The notes under the pieces: generated by a model
The model's input: only the letters and a program-made list of their open reading frames with translations
Database searches by the model: none
What the model was told of the DNA's origin: nothing
Position numbers and translations under genes: made by a program
Shown: positions 42,190 through 51,225 of the stretch, in pieces
How positions within the stretch are numbered: the first letter of the stretch is position 1
Layout of the letters: each line of letters starts with the position of its first letter
Assembly (NCBI RefSeq): GCF_041435195.1
Contig: NZ_CP108106.1
Coordinates: 4,436,501-4,500,500 of the forward strand
Direction of reading: 5' to 3'
Length of the DNA: 64,000 nt
Origin: Streptomyces sp. NBC_00224
GTDB lineage: Bacteria; Actinomycetota; Actinomycetes; Streptomycetales; Streptomycetaceae

Positions 42190-42756
42190 GTGTTGCAGAC
42201 AGACGTTCTCCGAGCTCTCCCATCCCTGCCGTCGCAGACCCCCCATGCTGAGGGGGTGAGCAATGACGAATTCCGCGCCGCGATGTCCCGGCTGGCCGGC
42301 GGGGTGGTGCTGGTGACCGCCCACGACGAGGACGCCGGCCCGCGCGGTGAGGACGTCGGCATGACGGCCACGGCATTCCTGTCCGTCTCCATCGACCCGC
42401 CCCTGGTCCTGGTGAGTGTGCGCAACGGCTCCCGCATGGACGACCTGCTCGCCGAGCAGCCCCTGTGGGCGGTGTCGGTCCTCTCGGAGAGCCAGCGCCA
42501 CATCGCGGGCCGCTTCGCGATGAAGGGCCGCATCAGCGACCGCCTACTCTTCGACGACATCCCCTACAAGAGGGGCCCCCGCAGCGGCGCCCCCTTGGTG
42601 GGCGGCGCCCTGTCGACCCTGGAATGCCGCACGGAACAGCGGGTGGAGGCGGGCGACCACACACTGGTGATCGCCCGAGTGCTGGGGGTGGACCTGCCGA
42701 GCGCGGAGGGCGGACCGCTGACGTACTTCCGGGGGCGGTACAGGCAGGTGGGGTGA
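42190..42756 (+). CDS. Flavin reductase-like (FMN-binding split-barrel) protein
   Basis: 188 aa from GTG 42190. It has the family core: FRAAMSRLAGGVVLVTAHDED, VGMTATAFLSVSIDPPLVLV, SVRNGSRMDDLL, FAMKGRISDRL, and the C-terminal GGPLTYFRGRYRQVG. These enzymes reduce FMN with NAD(P)H to supply monooxygenases. An alternative GTG at 42256 (NDEFRAAM) would drop 22 residues; neither has a strong ribosome site. It is divergent from cdgB. Confidence 0.88.
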   Translation: MLQTDVLRALPSLPSQTPHAEGVSNDEFRAAMSRLAGGVVLVTAHDEDAGPRGEDVGMTATAFLSVSIDPPLVLVSVRNGSRMDDLLAEQPLWAVSVLSESQRHIAGRFAMKGRISDRLLFDDIPYKRGPRSGAPLVGGALSTLECRTEQRVEAGDHTLVIARVLGVDLPSAEGGPLTYFRGRYRQVG

Positions 42757-42849
42757 GGGGGGCCCCGGTGAAGACGGCTTTCCCGGGGGCCGCACCCCCG
42801 GACGCCCCGGGTTCGGCTGCGTTGTCGGGCGCGGGCCGGTGGGGGCTGG

Positions 42850-42921
42850 CCGCGCAGTTCCCCGCGCCCCTAAAGGCGGATGCCGCGCAGCGGCACTTGA
42901 GGGGCGCGGGGAACTGCGCGA
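42850..42921. repeat. Inverted pair of Streptomyces intergenic palindromes
   Basis: A minus copy (42850-42870, one mismatch) and a plus copy (42901-42921) flank TGCCGCGCAGCGGCA, itself a palindrome. They lie between the convergent flavin reductase and arfB genes. Confidence 0.9.
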
Positions 42922-42992
42922 GCAACCACAGACGGCCCGCAGCCAAACAGGGGTCTGGGGCGAAGCCCCAGTAGCCCGACCACCTCACCCCA

Positions 42993-43424
42993 CTACCAGT
43001 CCCGCCCCGCGCGCCCGCGACCCCGCTTCGTCTCCGCCCGCGCCTTCTTCTCCCGCAGCCGCCGCTCATTGATCCCGCGAGGGATCTTCGTCGCCCGCCG
43101 CGGCTTCGGCGGCGGCGCTGTGGCCTCCGCGAGCAGCGCCGCGAGCCGCACCGCCGCCGTCTCCCGGTTCCGCCACTGCGACCGGTGCTCCGACGCCCGT
43201 ACGGTCACGACCCCGCCCACCAGCCGCGACGCGAGCCGCTCCAGTGCCCGCGCCTTCCAGACCTCCGGCAGCGCCTCCGTACGCCCCAGGTCGAACCGGA
43301 GCTCCACCTGTGAGTCGCTGGTGTTGACGTGCTGCCCGCCGGGCCCGGAGGACCGCGAGAAACGCCACATGAGCTCGGCCTCCGGGAGGGAGACGGAGCC
43401 GCGGATGAAGTAAGGCCCGGACAT
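42993..43424 (-). CDS. arfB: Alternative ribosome-rescue factor ArfB (YaeJ-like)
   Basis: 143 aa. The release-factor domain with the catalytic GGQ lies in RFSRSSGPGGQHVNTSDSQV at ~21-40; the C-terminal tail (PRRATKIPRGINERRLREKK) is basic, as needed to enter the mRNA channel of a stalled ribosome. It hydrolyses peptidyl-tRNA on non-stop ribosomes. The start is ATG 43424 with GGAG upstream; ATG 43433 is an alternative. Confidence 0.93.
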   Translation of the reverse strand: MSGPYFIRGSVSLPEAELMWRFSRSSGPGGQHVNTSDSQVELRFDLGRTEALPEVWKARALERLASRLVGGVVTVRASEHRSQWRNRETAAVRLAALLAEATAPPPKPRRATKIPRGINERRLREKKARAETKRGRGRAGRDW

Positions 43425-43644
43425 GCGCTCCATGGTCCCCTGCGCGAGGGACGACGTCACCCGCTTTTGCACACGCCTGTGCACACACCTGTGCCCACAC
43501 CCGCTGACACAGGCCGGGCGAAGAAAGTGCCGGGCAAAGAAAGTAAAGCCAACTGGAACCCGCCGTCCCCTGCCGACGTTATGAGGGGTGACGGTAGCTT
43601 CGGGAACGGCCGTAGCCCGCAGATCACGATGAAAGGCACTTCCC

Positions 43645-44220
43645 ATGGCTGTAAGCCTGTCCAAGGGTGGCAACGTCTCGCTCACCAAGGAGGCCCCGGG
43701 CCTGACCGCCGTCACGGTGGGCCTCGGCTGGGACGTCCGCACGACCACCGGCACCGACTTCGACCTCGACGCCTCCGCGATCGCCGTCAACCCGGCGGGC
43801 AAGGTCTACTCGGACGCCCACTTCGTCTTCTTCAACAACAAGGCGACCCCGGACCAGACCATCGTCCACACCGGTGACAACGTCACGGGCCAGGGCGAGG
43901 GCGACGACGAGCAGATCAACGTCAACCTGGCCGGCCTCCCCGCCGACGTCGACAAGATCGTCTTCCCGGTCTCGATCTACGACGCGGAGAACCGCTCGCA
44001 GAACTTCGGCCAGGTCCGCAACGCGTTCATCCGCATCATCAACCAGGCCGGCGGCGCCGAGATCGCCCGCTACGACCTGAGCGAGGACGCCGCCACCGAG
44101 ACCGCGATGGTCTTCGGCGAGCTGTACCGCAACGGCGCGGAGTGGAAGTTCCGCGCGGTCGGCCAGGGCTACGCCTCGGGCCTGGTCGGCATCGCCCAGG
44201 ACTTCGGCGTCAACGTCTGA
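43645..44220 (+). CDS. TerD-family calcium-binding stress protein
   Basis: 191 aa with the complete TerD fold: [79 protein letters not shown], and [15 protein letters not shown]. Conserved acidic loops bind Ca2+. The family acts in envelope and tellurite-type stress; Streptomyces carry many copies. The same fold recurs at the C-terminus of the fusion protein at 60856-63003. The gene ends at a strong terminator. Confidence 0.95.
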   Translation: MAVSLSKGGNVSLTKEAPGLTAVTVGLGWDVRTTTGTDFDLDASAIAVNPAGKVYSDAHFVFFNNKATPDQTIVHTGDNVTGQGEGDDEQINVNLAGLPADVDKIVFPVSIYDAENRSQNFGQVRNAFIRIINQAGGAEIARYDLSEDAATETAMVFGELYRNGAEWKFRAVGQGYASGLVGIAQDFGVNV

Positions 44221-44247
44221 GTCCTCGGCACCTGCTGCCAAGACCAC

Positions 44248-44283
44248 CCGAAGCCCCCGGCGCTCCAGCGCCGGGGGCTTCGG
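44248..44283 (+). terminator. Terminator after terD-family gene
   Basis: Perfect 17-bp GC-rich stem CCGAAGCCCCCGGCGCT with a two-base loop, 28 bp after the stop. Confidence 0.9.
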
Positions 44284-44395
44284 CGTGCCCGCACGAGCAC
44301 AGCCCGCTTCACGCCAACCCGCCCACCCCGCAGGGCGATTCGCATCGCTTACCGGACACCCAGCACCCCCTGACGGACACATTCCAGTCAAATAC

Positions 44396-44423
44396 TTGTC
44401 GGTACCCTGTCAAAAAGTAGTCA
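44396..44423 (+). promoter_or_regulatory. Candidate promoter of the M4 peptidase gene
   Basis: TTGTCG, 16-bp spacer, TAGTCA, about 130 bp before the GTG start. The leader DNA between (44430-44540) contains repeated GCACCCCACGCA blocks and no gene. Confidence 0.45.
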
Positions 44424-44553
44424 TCTGCTGGCACGCTCCCCCCACGCACCCCACGCAGATGCACCCCACGCACCTGTACGGGCGCCACCCACTCGCACCA
44501 CCCCCCACCGCGCACCCCCACCGCGCAACGGATCGAGTGAAGGAGACCCATCA

Positions 44554-46104
44554 GTGACAACTTCCCTGCGTGCTGCCGCTCTTGTCGCCACCGCCGCCAT
44601 GGTCGTCGTCGGCGTTCAGTCCGGCACCAGTGCCGGTGCCGCCGACCGCGAGGCGGGCGCGAGCGCCCGCGTGCTCGGTGTGGCCGAGCGCGCCGGCGCC
44701 GTCCAGGAGGCCCAGGCCGCCGCCCCCGCGGCCGCCCGCCAGATCGGGCTCGGCGCCAAGGAGGCGCTGGTCGTACGCGATGTCGTCAAGGACGTGGACG
44801 GCACCGTGCACACGCGGTACGAGCGTACGTACGACGGTCTGCCCGTCCTCGGCGGCGACCTCGTCGTCCACACCAAGAAGGACGGCGGTCTGAAGGGCGT
44901 CAGCAAGGGCACCGAGGCCCGCATAGCCGTCGCCACCTCCGGCGTCTCGCTCAAGGGCGCCCCCGCCCACGCCCGCAAGGTCGTCTGGGCCGCCAGCGGC
45001 ACGCCCGTCCTGGCGTACGAGGCCGTCCTCAAGGGGACCCAGCGCGACGGCACCCCCAGCGAGCGCCACGTCATCACCGACGCCGCGACCGGGGCCGAGC
45101 TCTACTCGTACGAGGCCATCGACACCGGGACCGGCACCAGCGAGTACTCGGGCAAGGTCACCCTCGGAACGTCCAAGTCCGGCTCCACGTACAGCCTCAC
45201 GGACGCCGGCCGCGGCGGGCACAAGACGTACGACCTCAAGCACGGCTCCTCCGGCACCGGCACCCTCTTCACCAAGGCCACCGACACCTGGGGCGACGGC
45301 ACCCCGCAGAACCGCGAGACCGCCGGTGTCGACGCGCACTACGGCGCCGCCGTGACCTGGGACTTCTACAAGGCCGAGCTCAACCGCAACGGCATCGCGG
45401 GCAATGGCAAGGCCGCGTACTCCCGCGTCCACTACGGCAACGCGTACGTCAACGCGTTCTGGGACGACAGCTGCTTCTGCATGACGTACGGCGACGGCGA
45501 GAACAACCTCAAGCCGCTCACCGCGCTCGACGTCGCGGGCCACGAGATGAGCCACGGCCTCACCGCCGCCACCGCCAAGCTCAACTACAGCAAGGAGTCC
45601 GGCGGTCTCAACGAGGGCACCAGCGACATCTTCGGCACGTCGGTGGAGTTCTTCGCGAACAACGCCAACGACGTCGGTGACTACCTCATCGGCGAGAAGA
45701 TCGACATCCGCGGCAACGGCACCCCGCTGCGCTACATGGACAAGCCGAGCAAGGACGGCCAGTCGGCCGACTACTGGTCGAGCACGGTCGGCAACAAGGA
45801 CGTGCACTACTCGTCCGGCGTCGCCAACCACTTCTTCTACCTGCTGTCCGAGGGCAGCGGCGCGAAGGTCATCAACGGCGTCAGCTACAACTCGCCGACG
45901 TCCGACGGCTCCAAGGTCACCGGCATCGGGCGGGCCAAGGCGTACAAGATCTGGTACAAGGCCCTGTCCACGTACATGACGTCGACGACCAACTACGCGA
46001 AGGCGCGCACCACGACCCTCCAGGCCGCGGCCGACCTGTACGGGGCGAGCAGCACCGAATACAAGACGGTGGCGGCCGCCTGGACCGCCGTCAACGTGAA
46101 GTAA
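44554..46104 (+). CDS. Secreted M4-family (thermolysin-like) metalloprotease
   Basis: 516-aa prepro-enzyme. Signal peptide AALVATAAMVVVGVQSGTSAGA, then an FTP/PepSY propeptide (~50-200; TRYERTYDGLPVLGGDLVVH) that chaperones and inhibits folding. The catalytic domain begins near 205. The zinc motif is HEMSH at 330-334 with the third ligand Glu in GGLNEGTSDIFG; DVHYSSGVANHFFYLLSEG supplies the transition-state His. It is an extracellular neutral protease. The start is GTG 44554 with AAGGAG upstream. It converges on the M1 peptidase gene. Confidence 0.95.
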   Translation: MTTSLRAAALVATAAMVVVGVQSGTSAGAADREAGASARVLGVAERAGAVQEAQAAAPAAARQIGLGAKEALVVRDVVKDVDGTVHTRYERTYDGLPVLGGDLVVHTKKDGGLKGVSKGTEARIAVATSGVSLKGAPAHARKVVWAASGTPVLAYEAVLKGTQRDGTPSERHVITDAATGAELYSYEAIDTGTGTSEYSGKVTLGTSKSGSTYSLTDAGRGGHKTYDLKHGSSGTGTLFTKATDTWGDGTPQNRETAGVDAHYGAAVTWDFYKAELNRNGIAGNGKAAYSRVHYGNAYVNAFWDDSCFCMTYGDGENNLKPLTALDVAGHEMSHGLTAATAKLNYSKESGGLNEGTSDIFGTSVEFFANNANDVGDYLIGEKIDIRGNGTPLRYMDKPSKDGQSADYWSSTVGNKDVHYSSGVANHFFYLLSEGSGAKVINGVSYNSPTSDGSKVTGIGRAKAYKIWYKALSTYMTSTTNYAKARTTTLQAAADLYGASSTEYKTVAAAWTAVNVK

Positions 46105-46120
46105 CCGGCCACCGAGCGGT

Positions 46121-46157
46121 GCTCTACGGGGACTTGGGCTTGCCGTCCCCGTAGAGC
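46121..46157. terminator. Hairpin between M4 and M1 peptidase genes
   Basis: GCTCTACGGGGAC, 11-base loop, GTCCCCGTAGAGC: a perfect 13-bp stem 16 bp after the M4 stop. It overlaps the 3' coding end of the convergent M1 gene. Confidence 0.85.
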
Positions 46158-47521
46158 CAGGTGTCCCACAGATCCGTCAGGTCCTTGCCGGACTCCTCCT
46201 CCACGAACCGGGTGAAGTCCTCGGTGGAGGCGTTCGCGTGCCGGTGCTCCTTCGTCCAGCCCTGCACGATGTCGTAGAACATGTCGTCCCCGACGGCCCG
46301 GCGGATCTTGTGGACCACCATCGCACCGCGGTCGTACACCGGCTTGTCCGAGATCTCGGCGGCCGACGGCGGCTCGGCGGGCGGGAACGCCCAGAGCTCG
46401 GCGTCGGCCGCCTTGGCGTACTCCTCGTCGAAGTGCGCCTGCGCCGACTTGCCGCCGTGGTCCTCGCTCCAGAGCCACTCCGCGTACATCGCGAAGCCCT
46501 CGTTGAGCCACATGTCCTTCCAGCGCTTCGGCGTGACCGAGTCCCCGAACCACTGGTGGGCGAGCTCGTGGACGAGGGTCTCCTCGTCGAGCTGGTCGGC
46601 GGGGATCACCGGGCGGTTCTGGGTCTCCAGGGCGTACTCGGCGGAGCCCTCGGGGGCGACGATCACGCCGGTGGAGGAGAAGGGGTAGGGCCCGAAGTTC
46701 TCCTTCTCCCACTCGACGATCTCCGGAAGCCTGCCGACCACATCGGCGGTCTCCTTCCGGGCGGCGGGGTCGACTGCCGTGTAAACAGGCAGTCCTGACG
46801 GTGTCTTGGCTTCCTTGACGATGTCGTACTTGCCGATCGCCACCGTCGCCGCATAGCTCGCCATCGGCTCGCCGGTGTGCCAGGTGAAGGTGGTGCGCCC
46901 GCCCGCCGTGACCGTCGACTTCAGCTCGCCGTTGGAGACCGCCGTCAGCCCCCGGGGCACGGTGATCCTGATGTCGTACGTGGCCTTGTCGCTGGGGTGG
47001 TTGTTGGAGGGGAACCACGCCATCGACCCGGCGGGCTCGCCGAGCGCGAGCGCGCCGCCGTCGGCGGTCCGCAGCCAGCCCTCGTGCGAGTCGTCCTGGT
47101 CGGTGAGGGTCTTCGGGGTCCCGGAGTAGGCCACGCTCGTACGGAACCGGGCGCCCTTCTCGATCTCGTCCGCCGGACGCAGGGTCAGCTCGTCGCCCGC
47201 CCGGTTGGCGTCCGCGCGCTCGCCCCCGACCGTCGCGGAGGTCACGTCCATCCCCGCGAAGTCGAGGTTGAAGGCGCTGAGGTCGCGGGTGGCGCGGGCG
47301 GTGAGGGTGGCGGTGCCGGTGAGGTGGTTGCGGGCCGGGTCGTAGTCGAGGGCGAGGCTGTAGTGCTCGACGTCGTAGCCGCCGTTGCCCAGCTTGGGGA
47401 AGAGCCCGTCCCGCAGCCCCGCCGCCCCGGGCTTGCCCTCCACGCCGCCGGTGCAGCCACCGAGGGCCAGCAGGACGGCCCCGGGGAGGGCGAGTCGGCG
47501 TATCGCGCTGCGATGATCCAC
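46124..47521 (-). CDS. M1-family aminopeptidase lipoprotein
   Basis: 465 aa. A lipoprotein signal (LPGAVLLALGGC) places it outside the cell. The M1 catalytic region has HELAHQWFG at 318-326 and the third zinc ligand in WLNEGFAMYAEW; the exopeptidase-type AEYALETQNRP lies upstream. The length fits short actinobacterial M1 lipoproteins that lack the C-terminal ERAP domain. It trims peptides at the cell surface, plausibly those released by the neighbouring M4 protease. The start is GTG 47521. Confidence 0.93.
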   Translation of the reverse strand: MDHRSAIRRLALPGAVLLALGGCTGGVEGKPGAAGLRDGLFPKLGNGGYDVEHYSLALDYDPARNHLTGTATLTARATRDLSAFNLDFAGMDVTSATVGGERADANRAGDELTLRPADEIEKGARFRTSVAYSGTPKTLTDQDDSHEGWLRTADGGALALGEPAGSMAWFPSNNHPSDKATYDIRITVPRGLTAVSNGELKSTVTAGGRTTFTWHTGEPMASYAATVAIGKYDIVKEAKTPSGLPVYTAVDPAARKETADVVGRLPEIVEWEKENFGPYPFSSTGVIVAPEGSAEYALETQNRPVIPADQLDEETLVHELAHQWFGDSVTPKRWKDMWLNEGFAMYAEWLWSEDHGGKSAQAHFDEEYAKAADAELWAFPPAEPPSAAEISDKPVYDRGAMVVHKIRRAVGDDMFYDIVQGWTKEHRHANASTEDFTRFVEEESGKDLTDLWDTWLYGDGKPKSP

Positions 47522-47618
47522 AGGGCGATCCTACGGGCGGGGCGCGCGGGGGGCCCGGGGATGCGGGGGCGAGGCCGGAAACAGCCACCGCGCCGGCGCC
47601 GCCGCCCTCGGACAGGCG

Positions 47619-48194
47619 TTACTTCGTCAGCGCTGCCACGCCCGCCTGCGCGAACTTCTCGTCGAGGTCGCCGCTCGGGGCGCCGGCGACACCGATGCCC
47701 GCGATCGGGGCGCCCTGGGCCTGGACGGGCGCGCCGCCCGCGAGGAAGAGGGTGCCGGGGATGTCCTTGAGGTTGGGCGCCTGGGCGAGGCGGCCGGCCA
47801 GTACGGACGTGGGGGCGTTCCAGGAGACGGCCGTGTACGCCTTGCGCTCCGCCGACTCGTACGACTGCGGGCCCGCGCCGTCGCCGCGCAGGGTGACCAC
47901 GGTGTTGCCGTTGCGGTCGACGACGGCGACCGAGACGCGCTGGTTCTCCTTGCGGGCGGCCTCCAGGGCGGCGGTGGCGGCCTTGGTCGCGGCGGCGACG
48001 GTGAGGTGGGTGGAGTGGGTGAGGGTGCGGTCGGCGGCGTCCGCCTGCTGGGCGGCGGGCTTGGCGGCCGGGGCGGCCGCGCTGGCGCCGACCGCGCCGA
48101 AGGTGCCGGCGGCGAGGGCGGCCGCGGCGACGGCGCCGATGACGATCTTCTTGGTGCGGCGGGTGGCCGTGGGGCGGTGCGTGTTCGTGTCCAT
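47619..48194 (-). CDS. hbpS: HbpS/GlcG-type extracellular heme-binding sensor protein
   Basis: 191 aa. A long basic signal peptide (RRTKKIVIGAVAAAALAAGT) precedes a DUF336/GlcG fold: HLTVAAATKAATAALEAAR, VSVAVVDRNGNTVVTLRGDG, the AERKAYTAVSW motif, and PVQAQGAPIAGIGVAGAPSG. In S. reticuli HbpS binds heme, responds to redox stress and gates the sensor kinase SenS. Here it is divergent from a kinase/regulator pair, which matches that arrangement. Confidence 0.9.
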   Translation of the reverse strand: MDTNTHRPTATRRTKKIVIGAVAAAALAAGTFGAVGASAAAPAAKPAAQQADAADRTLTHSTHLTVAAATKAATAALEAARKENQRVSVAVVDRNGNTVVTLRGDGAGPQSYESAERKAYTAVSWNAPTSVLAGRLAQAPNLKDIPGTLFLAGGAPVQAQGAPIAGIGVAGAPSGDLDEKFAQAGVAALTK

Positions 48195-48360
48195 GACTCG
48201 ATCGTGGGCCCGCCCGCGCCCTCGTAGGGTCGGCGCACCGGCTGCTCCCCGCGCCCGGACCGGTGGACCCGGCCGTCATCCGATCGGCTGATGCGGGGGT
48301 GGGCGGGCCGGGTGAGGATGAGTACGGAGACGTACGTACGCGCAGGTCAGGAGCTGGACA

Positions 48361-49647
48361 GTGGAAGCGGAGGAGGCAGGGGAGGCAGCGGCAGGGCGGC
48401 CCGCCGGGCGGCCCGCGGCGGAGACAGGGGCAGGGCATCCCGCCGAGCGGCCCGCGGCCGACGAGCGGTGGCTGCCCGTCGTGATGCACGCCGCCTTCTT
48501 CCTGCTGCTCGGCGCCTCCCTCGCGCGATTCCTGATCCGCCACCCCGGCGACGGCCGCACCCCGTGGATCGTCGCGCTCTCGGCCGCCCTCGCCCTGCTG
48601 TACGTACTCGGCCCCGCCCTGGGATCGCGGCCCACCCCCCGCCGGCTCGGCTGGCTCGGGGTGGTGGTGGCGGTGTGGATGGTGCTCGTGGTGCTCGCGC
48701 CGAGCTTCGCGTGGTGCGCGGTGCCGCTGTTCTACACCGGGCTGCGGACACTGCCGACGCGGGCCGCGCTGGTGCTCGTCGCCCTGCTGACCGCGTTCGT
48801 GGTGGCCGCGCAGCTGATGCTGGCCGAGGGGATCGACCCGAACCTGGTGGTCGCGCCGCCCGCCGTCGCGGCTGTCGCCACCGCCGTCTTCGTCCATATG
48901 CAGCGCCAGGCGGACCGGCAGCGCCACCTCATCGACGACCTCATCCGCACCCGGCGCGAACTGGCCGCCACCGAGCGGCGCGAGGGCACGCTCGCGGAGC
49001 GCCAGCGCCTCTCCATGGAGATCCACGACACGCTCGCACAGGGCCTGTCCAGCCAGCAGATGCTGCTCCAGGCGTCCGAGCGGCTGTGGGAGTCCGACCC
49101 GGCGGCGGCCCGCCGCCACGTCCGTACGGCCGAGTCGATCGCGGAGCGCAACCTGGCCGAGGCCCGCCGCTTCGTCCACGATCTCGCGCCCGCGGAGCTG
49201 GCGGCGGGCGGCAGCCTGGCGGAGGCGCTGCGGGCGCTGGCGGCCCGGGCGTCGGCGGAGTCCTCCCTGGACGTACGGCTGCACGTGGACGGGGTGCCCG
49301 TCGCCCTGCCCGACCGGGTCGAGTCGGCGCTGCTGCGGATCGCGCAGGGGGCGCTCGCGAACGTACGCGAGCACGCCGGGGCGCGCACGGCGGCGCTCAC
49401 CCTCACCTATCTGGGTGACCAGATCGTGCTGGACGTCGCGGACGACGGGCGCGGGTTCGCGGTCGCGGAGGCGGGTGTACGAGCCCGGGGCGGCCGGGGC
49501 CACGGGCTGCCCGCGATGCGGGCGCGGGTGCGGCAGCTCGGCGGAACGCTGACGGTGGAGTCGGCGCCCGGGGAGGGTGCGGTGCTGACGGCGGCGGTTC
49601 CGTTGGATTCGTTGGATCCGTTGGATTCGTTGGAGGAAGTCCGATGA
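48361..49647 (+). CDS. senS: Sensor histidine kinase SenS
   Basis: 428 aa. About five membrane helices (~45-175: PVVMHAAFFLLLGASLARFL, VVAVWMVLVVLAPSFAW and others). The NarX-type dimerisation domain has phosphoacceptor His222 in RLSMEIHDTLAQGLSSQQML; the ATPase has IAQGALANVREHAGA and VADDGRGFAV. A 9-bp tandem repeat encodes the SLDPLDSLEE tail. The stop overlaps the senR start (ATGA). Assigned as SenS because hbpS lies divergently beside it. Confidence 0.9.
   Translation: MEAEEAGEAAAGRPAGRPAAETGAGHPAERPAADERWLPVVMHAAFFLLLGASLARFLIRHPGDGRTPWIVALSAALALLYVLGPALGSRPTPRRLGWLGVVVAVWMVLVVLAPSFAWCAVPLFYTGLRTLPTRAALVLVALLTAFVVAAQLMLAEGIDPNLVVAPPAVAAVATAVFVHMQRQADRQRHLIDDLIRTRRELAATERREGTLAERQRLSMEIHDTLAQGLSSQQMLLQASERLWESDPAAARRHVRTAESIAERNLAEARRFVHDLAPAELAAGGSLAEALRALAARASAESSLDVRLHVDGVPVALPDRVESALLRIAQGALANVREHAGARTAALTLTYLGDQIVLDVADDGRGFAVAEAGVRARGGRGHGLPAMRARVRQLGGTLTVESAPGEGAVLTAAVPLDSLDPLDSLEEVR
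49601..49636 (+). repeat. 9-bp tandem repeat at the 3' end of senS
   Basis: CGTTGGATT, CGTTGGATC, CGTTGGATT, CGTTGGAGG: four near-perfect units preserving frame and containing part of the senR ribosome site (GGAGG). Confidence 0.9.
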
Positions 49648-50258
49648 AGGTGCTGTTGTGCGACGACCACGCGGTCGTACGGGCCGGACTGCTCGCGCTG
49701 CTCGGCAGCGAGCCCGACATCGAGGTGGTCGGGGAGGCGGGCACCGGCGAGGAGGCGGTCGCGGCGGCGGCCAAGGTACGGCCCGACGTCGTGCTGATGG
49801 ACCTCCAGCTCGGCCCGGGCATCGACGGGGTCGAGGCGACCCGGCGGATCGCGGGGACGGGGGTGCGGGTGCTCGTCCTGACCACGTACGACACGGACGC
49901 GGACATCACACGGGCGATCGCCGCCGGAGCGACGGGGTACCTGCTGAAGGCCGAGCGCCCGGAGGAACTCTTCGCGGCGATCCGCGCGGCCGCCCAGGGC
50001 CGCACCGCCCTGTCGCCCCCCGTGGCGAGCCGCGTCATGGAACGCATGCGGGGCACCGGCCGCCCCACGCTCACCGACCGCGAACTGGACATCCTGGCGC
50101 AGCTCTCCCGCGGCCTGGGCAACCGCGAGATCGCACGGGCGCTGTTCATCAGCGAGGCGACGGTGAAGACGCATCTGGGCCGGATCTACGAGAAGTTGGG
50201 GGTGGAGACGCGGGCGGGGGCGGTGGCGGAGGGGAAGGAGCGCCGCCTGCTCCCGTGA
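49644..50258 (+). CDS. senR: NarL/LuxR-type response regulator SenR
   Basis: 204 aa. The receiver domain has acidic pair KVLLCDDHAVVRAGL, phospho-acceptor Asp53 in VVLMDLQLGPGIDGVEAT, and the switch Thr and Lys in VLTTYDTD and GYLLKAERPEEL. The C-terminal LuxR helix-turn-helix is LTDRELDILAQLSRGLGNRE and AEATVKTHL-like SEATVKTHLGRIYEKLGV. It is translationally coupled to senS. In S. reticuli SenR controls catalase-peroxidase and hbpS expression. Confidence 0.93.
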   Translation: MKVLLCDDHAVVRAGLLALLGSEPDIEVVGEAGTGEEAVAAAAKVRPDVVLMDLQLGPGIDGVEATRRIAGTGVRVLVLTTYDTDADITRAIAAGATGYLLKAERPEELFAAIRAAAQGRTALSPPVASRVMERMRGTGRPTLTDRELDILAQLSRGLGNREIARALFISEATVKTHLGRIYEKLGVETRAGAVAEGKERRLLP

Positions 50259-50375
50259 GGTTCAGCCCCCACCCCGCCCCTTCGCCTAAACCCTCCGGGG
50301 GTGGGTGGGGGTAGAGGTGGCTTCCCGGGGGCTACGCCCCCGGACCCTGTTCGTCTGCGGGCCGCCTGTGGCTGG

Positions 50376-50545
50376 TCGCGCAGTTCCCCGCGCCCCTGAA
50401 GGGGCCCGCCCGTCGCACGCCGGAGGGACTGACCTTCGTGCCGCCTGGGCTGGAGTTACCTAAGGGGCGCGGGGAACGGCGCGAGCAACCACAGCCGACC
50501 CGCAGACAAACACCGGGCCAAAAAGGGGCGCGGGGAACGGCGCGA
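50376..50545. repeat. Three Streptomyces intergenic palindromes after senR
   Basis: A minus copy at 50376-50396, and plus copies at 50464-50484 and 50525-50545 in which AACT is changed to AACG. The stretch 50259-50644 holds no gene that I can support. Confidence 0.9.
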
Positions 50546-50644
50546 CCAGCCCCCACCGAACCCGCAGACAAACACGGGGTCTGGGGGCAACGTGCGGCCC
50601 GGACCCGATGACCGGGGGCTCAGGACCCGCCCCCCGCCCCCGCC

Positions 50645-51163
50645 ATGGGACCATCGAGCGTGCTCGACATCGGCTACTCCCTCTCCAACCGCTTCCCCGA
50701 CCCCCCACAAACCGACTACCGCCGCGCGGACGTACACGCCCTCCGCCACGACCTCTTCTGCGGAGACGTCTACCTCGCCGACACCAAGGCGGACCGCGAA
50801 GTGTCCACAGCCTGGGGATGGGTGCCGGTGCTCGACTTCGCGTGGGCGCTCTGCGACACCGTGGAGGCGCTCGACCGCGACCCGCGCGGCAGCCGCTCCT
50901 CCCGGAGCCAGTACGCCGAGATCGACTTCACCGAGTCGACCGACCGCATGCTCTTCGAGCGCCGTTTCGGCTGGGTGGACGTCGAGGCCGACTGGATGCC
51001 CGGCGACGAGGCCCCGCTCACCTTCAGCCACCGGCTGCTGCGCCGCGAGGCCCGCGACTTCCTGCACGACGTGATCGCCGACCTCAGCGACATGCACGAC
51101 GACCTCGCCGAGAACCCGGTCGTCTGGACCCTCCAGTCCCGCTTCCCCCGCTTGACGGACTAA
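50645..51163 (+). CDS. Conserved hypothetical protein (172 aa)
   Basis: MGPSSVLDIGYSLSNRFPDP start (an internal GTG at 50660 is an alternative). The protein is acidic and Trp-rich: GWVPVLDFAWALCDTVEAL, YAEIDFTESTDRMLFERRFG, and a helical end RREARDFLHDVIADLSDMH. There is no signal peptide or membrane helix. I do not recognise a named family; the coding bias and length support a real gene. It stands alone between repeats and the pentapeptide gene. Confidence 0.75.
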   Translation: MGPSSVLDIGYSLSNRFPDPPQTDYRRADVHALRHDLFCGDVYLADTKADREVSTAWGWVPVLDFAWALCDTVEALDRDPRGSRSSRSQYAEIDFTESTDRMLFERRFGWVDVEADWMPGDEAPLTFSHRLLRREARDFLHDVIADLSDMHDDLAENPVVWTLQSRFPRLTD

Positions 51164-51225
51164 AGGGACCCGGGGGCCAGGGGGCCAAGGGGGTCCGGCC
51201 CCCGGCGGTCGCGGCCGGCGCCCCC

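Noticed and set aside
44430..44540. GCACCCCACGCA repeats as an operator array for the M4 protease
   Set aside because: Only about three loose copies in low-complexity C/A-rich leader DNA; no spacing regularity.
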